A DNA stretch of 56,915 nucleotides, taken from NCBI GenBank assembly GCA_002344215.1, contig DDSV01000003.1, positions 146,265-203,179 of the forward strand, in the 5' to 3' direction. The translations under genes were made by a program, and so were the position numbers. The notes below the pieces were generated by a model, which was given only the letters and a program-made list of their open reading frames with translations, did no database searches and had not been told where the DNA came from. Each line of letters starts with the position of its first letter. The first letter of the stretch is position 1. The stretch is from Akkermansiaceae bacterium UBA2381 (GTDB lineage: Bacteria; Verrucomicrobiota; Verrucomicrobiia; Verrucomicrobiales; DEV007). Positions 27,972-35,916 of the stretch are shown piece by piece.

Positions 27972-29321
27972 ATGCAAGCTTCCGGACCTTTTTCCTCCTC
28001 CCGCCGTCGGTTTATTGGCAATACGCTTGGGGCTGCCGCCTCATTGAACCTTCTTTCGAATTTTGTCAAAGGGCAGGGGAGCACTGCAAATGGGAAGCTT
28101 AACATTGCCTTCATCGGTGCCGGCGGAAGGGCTTCCGCCAACATCGACGGCTGTGCGCAGGCGGGGCAGAACATCTATGCCCTGTGCGATGTCGACAGGG
28201 TCCGTGCTGCCGGAGCCATCCAGAAGTTTCCTGAAGCGAAGGTTTATACCGACTGGCGGGAGATGCTGAGTGCGGAAGGCGATAAAATTGACGCGGTGGT
28301 TGTCTCAACTCCGGACCATCTGCACGCAGTCGCAACGATGGCGGCCCTGAAGATGGGCAAACACGTTTATGTGGAGAAACCTCTCACGCTGACCATTTCA
28401 GAAGCGCGGGCGCTTCATGCCGAGGCGCGTAAGGCCGGTGTCTGCACCCAGATGGGAAATACCGGGCACGCCAGCGAGGGCTCGCGGTTGATCAATGAAT
28501 ATTATCAATCGGGTGCGATCGGATCGGTGGAGCAGGTCTACTGCCGCACGAATCGTCCGATTTGGCCACAGGACCTCGTTCGCCCCGCGGCGGAACCCAT
28601 CCCTGATTCGCTGAACTGGGAGCTATGGCTGGGACCTGCACCCGCGAAGGGCTACAGCAGTCAGATTGCTCCCTTCAAGTGGCGTGGCTTCATTGACTAT
28701 GGAACTGGCGCTCTCGGAGACATGGGCGCTCATATTATTGACCACCCCATGTGGGCGCTCGACCTCGGATTGCCGACACGGGTTACGGTTGAGAAGGCGG
28801 ACCGGAGCGTTCCCGGTTCAGAGAAGGATTCCCATCCTTCCTCCTGCATTATCAACTACGAGTTCGCCGCCAAGGGTGATCGAGGACCGGTGAAGCTCCA
28901 ATGGCTCGACGGCCTGTATGAAATTCCCCGACCGGCCGGGATGCGCGCGGATCAGGAAGTTCCGGGAAATGGTTGTGTTTATCTGGGGAGTGAGCACACC
29001 ATGATGCACAGCAGCCACGGAGGTAATCCGGTCATCGTCGACTCCAATTTCGAAAAATTTGTCGCTCCTGAAAAGACGATGGAGCGGTCTCCGGGGCACT
29101 ATCTGGAGTGGATCGAAGCAATCAAATCGGGCGATCCTTCGAAGGCAAAATCAAACTTTGACGTGGCGGTTCCGCTGACGGAAACCCTCCTTCTTGGTGT
29201 GATCGGCTCTCTGCTCGGAGCGGGAACCGAACTGACCTGGAATCAGGAAACTCTCACCACCGGAAACGTGGAGGCGGACAAACTCGTCAGCCATTCCTAT
29301 CGTGAGGGGTGGGTCCTTTAA
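27972..29321 (+). CDS. Gfo/Idh/MocA family oxidoreductase with Tat signal
   Basis: A 449-aa NAD(P)-dependent oxidoreductase. The N-terminus SSRRRFIGNTLGAAASLNLL is a Tat signal, so the enzyme is predicted to be exported, as is frequent for this family in PVC bacteria. The Rossmann motif AFIGAGGRASANIDG follows, then VVSTPDHLHAVATMAAL and the signature KHVYVEKPLTLTISEA with the catalytic-site Lys. Downstream are DMGAHIIDHPMWAL and a beta-sheet substrate domain. Typical substrates are sugars or sugar acids (glucose-fructose oxidoreductase type), but the specificity here is unknown. It is divergent from the small basic protein gene across a 155-bp gap. Confidence 0.88.
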   Translation: MQASGPFSSSRRRFIGNTLGAAASLNLLSNFVKGQGSTANGKLNIAFIGAGGRASANIDGCAQAGQNIYALCDVDRVRAAGAIQKFPEAKVYTDWREMLSAEGDKIDAVVVSTPDHLHAVATMAALKMGKHVYVEKPLTLTISEARALHAEARKAGVCTQMGNTGHASEGSRLINEYYQSGAIGSVEQVYCRTNRPIWPQDLVRPAAEPIPDSLNWELWLGPAPAKGYSSQIAPFKWRGFIDYGTGALGDMGAHIIDHPMWALDLGLPTRVTVEKADRSVPGSEKDSHPSSCIINYEFAAKGDRGPVKLQWLDGLYEIPRPAGMRADQEVPGNGCVYLGSEHTMMHSSHGGNPVIVDSNFEKFVAPEKTMERSPGHYLEWIEAIKSGDPSKAKSNFDVAVPLTETLLLGVIGSLLGAGTELTWNQETLTTGNVEADKLVSHSYREGWVL

Positions 29322-29390
29322 AATCACACGGAGTCATTGGTTTTCATCTCCGGATGACCGGTAAGGACGGTCTGTGTTTTCGGCGCGAGG

Positions 29391-30515
29391 TCAGTCCTCT
29401 CCGCTGTCGGCAAGGACATCGAGAGTAAATCCACCGATGTGGGAGCCGTTGCGATCCGGGTAGATCCAGTCGTTGAGGCGGTCCAGTTTGAAACTGACTG
29501 AAGCACCGCGGTGGTAATCGAAAAGTTCATGCGGGTCGTTCATGAGAATTCCCGAAACGGATTCCGGGGTGATTTCACCTACCGCCACCCACATGTACTC
29601 GGACTTCTTTCCTTCGCGGAATTCGGCCTTAACGATAAATCGCTCCCTCACCTCATTCGAAGCACTCCGGAATGCTGAGACGAACTCCGGCCAACGGGTG
29701 ACCGCTTCCTTGACCGCAGCCGCCATCTTCGGATTGTTCTCCGAGATCTCGATCACCGGTTCGAAAGTCGGCTCATTAAAGAGGCTGATCGGGTCATCTC
29801 CCGCCAGTGACTCGAGAAGTCCCGGGTCGAATTCGTTGCATCGTTGAATCTCCGGACAGTAGATCGCGAGACAGTCAGGGCCTCCCATGGAAGCGAGAAT
29901 GCGTCCGATAACGCGATAGGCATCGCGAATCCGGTCAGGGTCCGAAGTGTCGTCCATCAGGTCGACCGAGATCCAGGCAAGGTGTTTTTCAACGGCATTC
30001 CGGAGCCGTTTGTCGCGGATCGAACCTCTCGCAAAGCTCTTTGGATCCTCAATATAGGGACGATCCGAGACCAGCACGGAAAAAAGGCCTTCAGGGATTC
30101 GTACCATGAAGTGGCGGACACTGCCTTCTGCGTCACGGTGGCCTCCGGGCGGGGAAAAGGGGATGACAAAGTGCTCCGAGTCCGGATCGTTCACATCAAA
30201 GCTGACACCAAGCGCATGAGAAATGCACTTTCGGATGCTCGATTCGTCGGCTTCGCGAGGCTCGGAGAGAAAGAAGACGAGGGAAATGAGGTTCTCCTGC
30301 GGCGGGGCGGGGTTTGGGATTGGCGCTGCTTCCTTCCTCGACCAGCGGGAGTGAAAGGGATGAAGCCACCTTACAAATTCAATTCCAAACCAGACGACGG
30401 CCAATACCATCGCAACGACGCCAATCCAGCTGAGACCGCTCATCATCAGGCGGGCAACCAGTGCGGCCAGGATAATCGCGGGGAAAAATGGAAAACTTTT
30501 AAGTTTCAGCGGCAT
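29391..30515 (-). CDS. Membrane-anchored DUF2314 protein
   Basis: A 374-aa protein. Two hydrophobic segments at residues 8-27 and 30-48 form a membrane hairpin. A central region of about 200 residues (LVFFLSEPREADES onward, with MVRIPEGLFSVLVSDRPYI) resembles the domain often paired with DUF2314 and may detect or bind proteins. The C-terminal 90 residues match the DUF2314 pattern: ERFIVKAEFREGKKSEYMWV, then SGILMNDP and a closing LNDWIYPDRNG. DUF2314 has no established activity. The gene converges with the Gfo/Idh gene and is followed on the same strand, upstream, by another exported hypothetical 52 bp away, so the two may be an operon. Confidence 0.65.
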   Translation of the reverse strand: MPLKLKSFPFFPAIILAALVARLMMSGLSWIGVVAMVLAVVWFGIEFVRWLHPFHSRWSRKEAAPIPNPAPPQENLISLVFFLSEPREADESSIRKCISHALGVSFDVNDPDSEHFVIPFSPPGGHRDAEGSVRHFMVRIPEGLFSVLVSDRPYIEDPKSFARGSIRDKRLRNAVEKHLAWISVDLMDDTSDPDRIRDAYRVIGRILASMGGPDCLAIYCPEIQRCNEFDPGLLESLAGDDPISLFNEPTFEPVIEISENNPKMAAAVKEAVTRWPEFVSAFRSASNEVRERFIVKAEFREGKKSEYMWVAVGEITPESVSGILMNDPHELFDYHRGASVSFKLDRLNDWIYPDRNGSHIGGFTLDVLADSGED

Positions 30516-30567
30516 GAATAAAGAGGAGAAGGAGGGCGGGGGGACCGGAATAGTTGTCCGTAACGAA

Positions 30568-31293
30568 TCATGGAGTTCGGGCGACCCCCTGGTGAACGGG
30601 AAGTTGTCGGGTTCCCGATTTCAGGTCGGTCCTGTGAGCGTCCCCGGCAGCATTCAGATATCCTCTCCAAACTTCACCCACTTTCAATGTCTCCGAGTTC
30701 TCTGACGGGACCACTTCTTTGAGGATGAGCAATTCAGGAGTGAAGGGCTCAAGAACCCTTTTCGGAGGTCCATCTCTGAGGAATCCCAGCGTTGATCGGG
30801 TTTGGGTGGGGACAAGTGTGATCCTCTTTGCTTTGATAACAATACCGCCATTCACGATCTCCTCTACCGTCGCCTCGACGGGAACCCATTCGTCCCTCGC
30901 CAGCCGGATCAGATCGCTTTCCCTCCTCGCTCTTTCAAGTTCGGCTTCCCGCTTCCGGCTTTCCAGTATGAGCGTCTTCTGACGTTCCTGTTCCCCGGCT
31001 GATTGCGTCAAATCCGCTTTCATCGCCGTAACGGGATCGAAATGATATTTCGCCTGGAGGGCGGGGCTTAGATCAAACAGTGACACTCTTGCGATTCCGC
31101 CCTTGTGCCGAATGACGAGAGCGCTCGACTCGACGCGTTTCACAAAGACATTCACAAATACTTCTCCAATTTCTGTTTTCAATTCCTCAAAATCCGCACC
31201 AACGGTATCCGTGACCGCTGGTTGACCCGCACGCAGGGTCATCATTCCCATGAAGGTAATAATAATCACGGAAGTCTCGGGAATTTTCCACAT
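30568..31293 (-). CDS. Exported hypothetical protein, PVC-type
   Basis: A 241-aa protein with a hydrophobic N-terminus (VIIITFMGMMTLRAG) that serves as signal peptide or anchor. A segment reading HKGGIARVSLFDLSPALQAK, followed by YHFDPVTA, is a pattern I associate with a recurrent Verrucomicrobia family that has SHD1-like beta strands. An Arg/Glu-rich helical stretch (about residues 105-130) and a beta-rich C-terminal region follow. No catalytic motif is visible and no function can be given. It lies 52 bp upstream of the DUF2314 gene on the same strand and is divergent from the next exported protein across 90 bp. Confidence 0.6.
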   Translation of the reverse strand: MWKIPETSVIIITFMGMMTLRAGQPAVTDTVGADFEELKTEIGEVFVNVFVKRVESSALVIRHKGGIARVSLFDLSPALQAKYHFDPVTAMKADLTQSAGEQERQKTLILESRKREAELERARRESDLIRLARDEWVPVEATVEEIVNGGIVIKAKRITLVPTQTRSTLGFLRDGPPKRVLEPFTPELLILKEVVPSENSETLKVGEVWRGYLNAAGDAHRTDLKSGTRQLPVHQGVARTP

Positions 31294-31383
31294 TGTACGG
31301 GAAAAGGGTGCCAGTATTCATATTACCATGCAACTTTTCTTGAGAGGAACGGTTGATTCCCTTAAGAATCAATGATCAGAGCA

Positions 31384-32133
31384 ATGAATCCCCATATCCC
31401 CAAGTTCCTTGCCAGGGCGTTTCTTGCAGCCCTGTTCTTTTTCCCCGACTTTACGGTCGCGCAAGGACCTGATGTTTCGGGAAGTAAGGGAGGGGGTAAG
31501 GACGAAAAGGCGAGGATTGATGCCTGGGAGTCGCTCACGCCTGAGCAGAGGGAGAAATTGAAGGAGACGCTCCGGGACGTTTGGGCGGATCCCGCTGTGA
31601 TTGCCGCCCGAGCCGAGGTGAAGCAGGCAAGTGATGCCTATCAGGCTGCGTTGAAGGCTGCAGTTAGCCGCGCCGATCCCTCCATTGCTGATGCGCTTGC
31701 CAAAATCCAGCAGGCCAACAGCGGTATCGCGCATGAACATATCTCAGGGCGCCCGCTGCTTGGGATGGGGCCGAAGCGGGGATTTGAAGAGGAATTTAAG
31801 CCCCCGGGCTTTCTCGATTCCCTACCCCCGGAGGTCAGGGAAAAGTTCCGCCTTGCCGAGGCGGAGGCGATGAAGGCACCCAGTGTCAAGGAAGCACGGG
31901 CGGAACTTGAGGAAATCAGGCAGGAAGACGAAGCCGTGCGTTCCAAGCGTCTGGAGGCTTATCGAAAGCTTCGCAAGGCGGTGATGGACGAAATGGTGCG
32001 AATCGATCCTTCCATCGCCGGGCTTCAGAAGCACCTTTCCGGAGGAGAACGCAACGGGCTCCCTCCGATGTGGAAAAAGGAGAACGGGAACAAAGGGACT
32101 GGAGCGGACCAGGGTCCCAAGAAGCCGGAATAG
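31384..32133 (+). CDS. Exported helical protein with an internal duplication, hypothetical
   Basis: A 249-aa protein (start ATG 31384; ATG 31372 is four codons earlier) with a signal peptide ending near VAQG. The mature part is charged and helical and contains two related units. Unit one begins SLTPEQREKLKE and ends RADPSIADALAKI. Unit two begins SLPPEVREKFRL and ends RIDPSIAGLQKHL. Both contain an ARAE-type helix in the middle. This is an old tandem duplication. LTPEQR-type units occur in Spy/CpxP-like periplasmic chaperones, but the resemblance is too weak to assign that role. The C-terminus is low complexity (Lys, Gly, Asn, Pro). Confidence 0.6.
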   Translation: MNPHIPKFLARAFLAALFFFPDFTVAQGPDVSGSKGGGKDEKARIDAWESLTPEQREKLKETLRDVWADPAVIAARAEVKQASDAYQAALKAAVSRADPSIADALAKIQQANSGIAHEHISGRPLLGMGPKRGFEEEFKPPGFLDSLPPEVREKFRLAEAEAMKAPSVKEARAELEEIRQEDEAVRSKRLEAYRKLRKAVMDEMVRIDPSIAGLQKHLSGGERNGLPPMWKKENGNKGTGADQGPKKPE

Positions 32134-32763
32134 CCTTTCTTCCTCCGTCCTTGGATATATTGGGTTGTTTCCGCCTGATTGTCCCGGAGGCTAATTCCAG
32201 TGGCTTGCTCAGGACAGGGTAGTGCGGATCTGACCGTCTGATCCGGGCCGGCGGACGGATCCTTTTGTCTGCAAGATTGCACTACGCGCTCCCGTATCGT
32301 CCGCGTCACTGCCTACTGCCAGGCCTCTGGCCCACACTCTGGAAAATCTTAGGTAGGGGCACGGTCATCGGCTTTAAATGAACAGGCGGCACTCCGGGGG
32401 GCAGAACAGTCACTCAGTGGCAGTTGATAACTTAAGAAATCTTAATAATTAGGCTTGCCTAATGACAGTTCGAGATAATATAGTGTGGCGTCGATAATTT
32501 TTCTATTTGTGAAAATTATAACGCGATTTCCGGAAATCACTTGAATTTCAATACTATCAATATTTTTGAAGCTCTTTCAGACGATGATCATTCCCATCAA
32601 GCCCTGGCTGGATCTGGCGAACGGAAAGACGTTTCCCGGAGAGGGGAGTCGAGTTTCGGCAGTACGTTCAGGGCTGGTGTTGTCCCGGGACATGGACTTG
32701 GACGAGCTTATCGCTGAACGGGTTTTGTCAGGCGATCTCTTTGGATTCGAAAGCAACGATCGT
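32134..32763. other. AT-rich leader region upstream of the dcw operon
   Basis: About 630 bp without a convincing gene. The left half looks ordinary. The right half (about 32420-32580) is markedly AT-rich and holds a TTGATA box at 32424-32429, an inverted repeat at 32448-32463, and more AT-rich DNA up to 32580. The frame of rsmH is open from 32566, but the extra 66 residues do not match RsmH. There is no mraZ, which normally starts this cluster. Confidence 0.5.
32448..32463. promoter_or_regulatory. Perfect inverted repeat, DtxR-box-like operator candidate
   Basis: ATTAGGCTTGCCTAAT has 7-bp perfect arms and a 2-bp centre. The TTAGGC...GCCTAA core resembles binding sites of the DtxR/IdeR/MntR metalloregulators (TTAGGTTAGCCTAA type). 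It lies where a -10 box would fall if TTGATA at 32424 is a -35 box. No metal transport gene is adjacent. Confidence 0.4.
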
Positions 32764-33681
32764 ATGGAATTTTACCATGAACCCATTCTGGCGCAGGAGA
32801 TCCTGGAGGCGATGCAGCCGGTTGCCGGAAAGCAGATCTTTGACGGAACGCTGGGAGGGGGCGGGCATGCTGAGTTGCTGCTTCAGAATGGCGCCCATGT
32901 GATCGGCTGTGATCAGGATCGGGATGCAATCGATCATGCTCAACTCCGTCTCGCGGCCTACGAAGATGCCTTTCTTCCGGTGCGGGGGAATTTCCGGGAT
33001 ATGGATCGCATTCTGGCGGATCTCGGAATCGGGACGGTTGATGGTATCCTGCTCGACCTCGGGGTATCTTCAAGGCAGCTCGACAATCCCGAACGCGGGT
33101 TCTCGTTTCGTGAGGATGGTCCCCTCGACATGCGAATGGACGATAGGGCGGGTCTGACTGCCGCAGAATTGGTGAATACCTGGGAAGAGAAGGAGTTGAT
33201 TCGCATCTTCCGCGAATATGGGGAGGAGCCTCGTGCTGCGCGGGTTGCCAGGGAGATCGTGAAGTCCAGGGAAGTGAAATCCATTCAGACTACTTTTGAG
33301 CTTTCGGAAATCGTCGGAAGGGTGATTCCCAAAGTGTCCGCGAAAAATCCGGCCACGAAGGTGTTTCAGGCGATTCGGATTGCGGTGAATGCTGAGTTGG
33401 AAGTGCTTGAAGTGGCGCTCGAAAAAGCCGTCTCGCTGCTCGCGCCAAAAGGGGTTCTTGCGGTGATTACTTTCCATTCGCTGGAAGACCGGATCGTGAA
33501 GCGGTTCATGCACCGGCGGAGCAGTCCTTACGTGGATCGTCCCGAGTGGTCGGCACCCCGGGCAAATCCCGAGTTTTGTTTTCATTTGCCTTCACGAAAG
33601 GCGCTCGCGCCCGACGAGGCCGAGACCAAGAGAAATTCTCGCTCACGCAGCGCCAAGTTGCGTGTCGCCATCAAAGCCTGA
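32764..33681 (+). CDS. rsmH: 16S rRNA (cytosine1402-N4)-methyltransferase
   Basis: RsmH (MraW) methylates N4 of C1402 in the decoding site of 16S rRNA using S-adenosylmethionine. The start at 32764 gives MEFYHEPILAQEILEAMQP and a length of 305 aa, the normal size. Signatures are DGTLGGGGHAELLL (SAM site), GCDQDRDAI, GILLDLGVSSRQLD, RGFSFREDGPLDMRMD, and AVITFHSLEDRIVKRFM near the end. The reading frame extends 66 codons upstream without a stop, but that part has no counterpart in the family. It is the first gene of the dcw operon, with ftsL-like three bases after its stop. Confidence 0.92.
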   Translation: MEFYHEPILAQEILEAMQPVAGKQIFDGTLGGGGHAELLLQNGAHVIGCDQDRDAIDHAQLRLAAYEDAFLPVRGNFRDMDRILADLGIGTVDGILLDLGVSSRQLDNPERGFSFREDGPLDMRMDDRAGLTAAELVNTWEEKELIRIFREYGEEPRAARVAREIVKSREVKSIQTTFELSEIVGRVIPKVSAKNPATKVFQAIRIAVNAELEVLEVALEKAVSLLAPKGVLAVITFHSLEDRIVKRFMHRRSSPYVDRPEWSAPRANPEFCFHLPSRKALAPDEAETKRNSRSRSAKLRVAIKA

Positions 33682-33684
33682 GTC

Positions 33685-34026
33685 ATGGAAAAAAAGAATC
33701 GATACAAAAATCGCGTGAGTTTGTTCATGATTGTCCGCCTCGCTTTGGGGGGTGGGCTTTTGCTCGGAACCGGGGGTGGGTTTGTACTGGTGCGGAATCA
33801 GCACGTCATCAGCGGTAACGAGATCGGATTCCTGGAGAACGAGATCACTGCTTGCGAGCAGGAGATCGAACTATGGGAGCTCCGGATTGCCGCGGTGCGC
33901 GATCGGCATGAGCTCTCCCGTCGCCTCCGTTGGGTGCAAAGCGATCTCGCGGAGATAGATCTTTCGCGGGTTATTGAAATTGAACCGGGGGGCCGTGCGG
34001 ATGGTCCCGTTGCAAGTGCCTACTGA
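33685..34026 (+). CDS. ftsL: FtsL-like division protein
   Basis: A 113-aa bitopic protein. A basic cytoplasmic N-terminus (MEKKNRYKNRVSLF) is followed by one transmembrane helix (about residues 15-37) and a coiled-coil segment (about 45-90) rich in Glu, Leu and Arg. Size, topology and position between rsmH and ftsI are those of FtsL, which joins FtsB and FtsQ to activate septal peptidoglycan synthesis. FtsL sequences diverge greatly, so the call rests on topology and synteny. It starts 3 bp after the rsmH stop and ends 8 bp before ftsI, showing tight operon packing. Confidence 0.7.
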   Translation: MEKKNRYKNRVSLFMIVRLALGGGLLLGTGGGFVLVRNQHVISGNEIGFLENEITACEQEIELWELRIAAVRDRHELSRRLRWVQSDLAEIDLSRVIEIEPGGRADGPVASAY

Positions 34027-34034
34027 TATCAGTC

Positions 34035-35912
34035 GTGGATAGGGAACTAAAGACAAGGCTTGTGGCGGGGTGTTTTGTCCTCGTCTTCGTGCTCTCGTTG
34101 CTGAGTGTCAGGCTCTTTCATATCGAAGTTTTCAACGGAGAGAAACTCAGTGCCGAGGCAAGGTCTCACTACGAATACAAAGAGGTCATGCCGGCGAGGA
34201 GGGGGCGCATCTTTGATCGCACGGGTGAACTGCTTGCACGAAGCCAGACGGTATTTTCCCTTGTCGTTGACTGCCATCATCTGCGGGATCAGATGCTCGC
34301 CTGTATCGGGCTTGCCGCCCGTGAGAAGGTGTCTCCCCAGGCGATCAAGAAACGGTATCTGCCTGAGGAGGTGTTGAGTAACTACCGTGAATACGTGGCC
34401 GAGTGTCTTTCGGAAACCTTGAAGCAGCCGAAGCACGAGATTGCCCGATTGTTGAAGGAGAAGACGGTCGGAGAAATAGTCCTCGCAAAGGATATTGAAG
34501 ATGACTTTGCGAAGCAGATTTCGGAGATGCTTGAATCGAAGGATCTCGGCGGGCTCTACTTGAGAAGAGGTGAGCGTCGCTATTATCCAAGCCCGCTCTC
34601 GCTGACTCAAGTGGTTGGTTATGTCGATGAAGACGGAAAGGGGTTATCAGGAATCGAAAAGGTTTTTGATGCTGAGATGCAGGGGCGGGACGGATACCGC
34701 TATTGCGAGCGCGACCGCCGTCGCCTTGAGATTCATGCCTATCGGGGTTTGCAGGTTGATCCGGTGTCGGGCAAGGATGTTTATCTCTCGATTGATATGG
34801 GGGTCCAGTCCATTGTTGAGCGCGAGCTTGATGCGGTCCTCGACAAGTTTCGTCCAGAGAAGGTGACGATCATCTTTATCGATCCCTCGACCTCCGAGGT
34901 GATCGCCATGGCGAGCCGTCCGCACTTTGATCTCAATACCCGCAAGGGCATTCGCGGGGCTGAACCTGTTCGGAGAAATCCGGCGGTATCAGATCTGTAT
35001 CAACCGGGCTCGACCTTCAAAATCGTGGGTTACGGTGGCGCTTTTGATCGGGGAGTGGCCACTCCCTCCATGGAAGTGGATTGCCATATGGGGAGCTACA
35101 ATCTCGACGGGTTTCCTCTCAAGGATCACCACGAGTATGGAATGCTGACCGCGAGAATGGCCTTCGCAAAATCATCGAACATTGGCGCCTATCTGGTGAC
35201 GCGGCCGCTCAACCGGGATCTCTTTCATCACTATGTTCAACAGTTTGGTTTCGGAACCAGAACCGGAATTGAGTTGAACGCGGAGAACTCCGGACGCGTC
35301 ATTCCGGTGGATCAATGGTCCAAGACTTCCTTTTCCAGTCAGGTGATGGGCTACGAGGTTGCCGTTACGCCAATGCAAATGGCGGTGGCCTGCAACGTCA
35401 TTGCGAGCGACGGGATCTACCGGGCGCCAACCATCGTCAAGGGAGTTAAGGAAGATGAGAAGACGGGCAAACTTTTGGAGGGACCTGAACGGCCGGGTCG
35501 ACGGGTCCTCGGAGAAAAGGCTGCCCAGCAGGTGTTGTTGTGCATGCTCGATGCGATGGGGGAGCATGGCACCGGATCGAAAGGGGATCTGAAGGGTTAC
35601 TCAGTCGCCGGCAAAACCGGCACGGCCAGAAAGCATGTTGAGGGTGTTGGATATGTCGATGGCCGGTATATCGCTTCATTCATGGGCTTCCTTCCGGCGG
35701 AGAATCCCCGCCTTCTCGGGCTTGTGGTGATCGATGATCCAAAGGCGGACGGTGCGGAAGTCTACGGAGGCGCGGTCGCAGCGCCTGTGTTCAAGGCAAT
35801 TGCCGAGGACGCGGTGAAAATTCTCGGTATTGAGCCGGACCTTAAGGAGGAACTGGATGCCGCAGCAGGGAATACTCTGGCGGCGACGGAAAACGGGGAG
35901 GGAGACGAATAG
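34035..35912 (+). CDS. ftsI: Peptidoglycan D,D-transpeptidase FtsI (penicillin-binding protein)
   Basis: Class B penicillin-binding protein that cross-links septal peptidoglycan. The 625-aa product has a short cytoplasmic tail, one transmembrane helix (about 9-27), a dimerisation domain with PARRGRIFDRTGELLA, and a transpeptidase domain with the three active-site motifs: STFK at 326-329, SSN at 380-382 and KTGT at 527-530. It starts with GTG. The position after ftsL and before murE is the standard dcw position, so FtsI is more likely than a PBP2 paralogue. The stop is 4 bp before the murE start, so translation is probably coupled. The C-terminal tail is acidic and looks disordered. Confidence 0.92.
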   Translation: MDRELKTRLVAGCFVLVFVLSLLSVRLFHIEVFNGEKLSAEARSHYEYKEVMPARRGRIFDRTGELLARSQTVFSLVVDCHHLRDQMLACIGLAAREKVSPQAIKKRYLPEEVLSNYREYVAECLSETLKQPKHEIARLLKEKTVGEIVLAKDIEDDFAKQISEMLESKDLGGLYLRRGERRYYPSPLSLTQVVGYVDEDGKGLSGIEKVFDAEMQGRDGYRYCERDRRRLEIHAYRGLQVDPVSGKDVYLSIDMGVQSIVERELDAVLDKFRPEKVTIIFIDPSTSEVIAMASRPHFDLNTRKGIRGAEPVRRNPAVSDLYQPGSTFKIVGYGGAFDRGVATPSMEVDCHMGSYNLDGFPLKDHHEYGMLTARMAFAKSSNIGAYLVTRPLNRDLFHHYVQQFGFGTRTGIELNAENSGRVIPVDQWSKTSFSSQVMGYEVAVTPMQMAVACNVIASDGIYRAPTIVKGVKEDEKTGKLLEGPERPGRRVLGEKAAQQVLLCMLDAMGEHGTGSKGDLKGYSVAGKTGTARKHVEGVGYVDGRYIASFMGFLPAENPRLLGLVVIDDPKADGAEVYGGAVAAPVFKAIAEDAVKILGIEPDLKEELDAAAGNTLAATENGEGDE

Positions 35913-35916
35913 ACTT

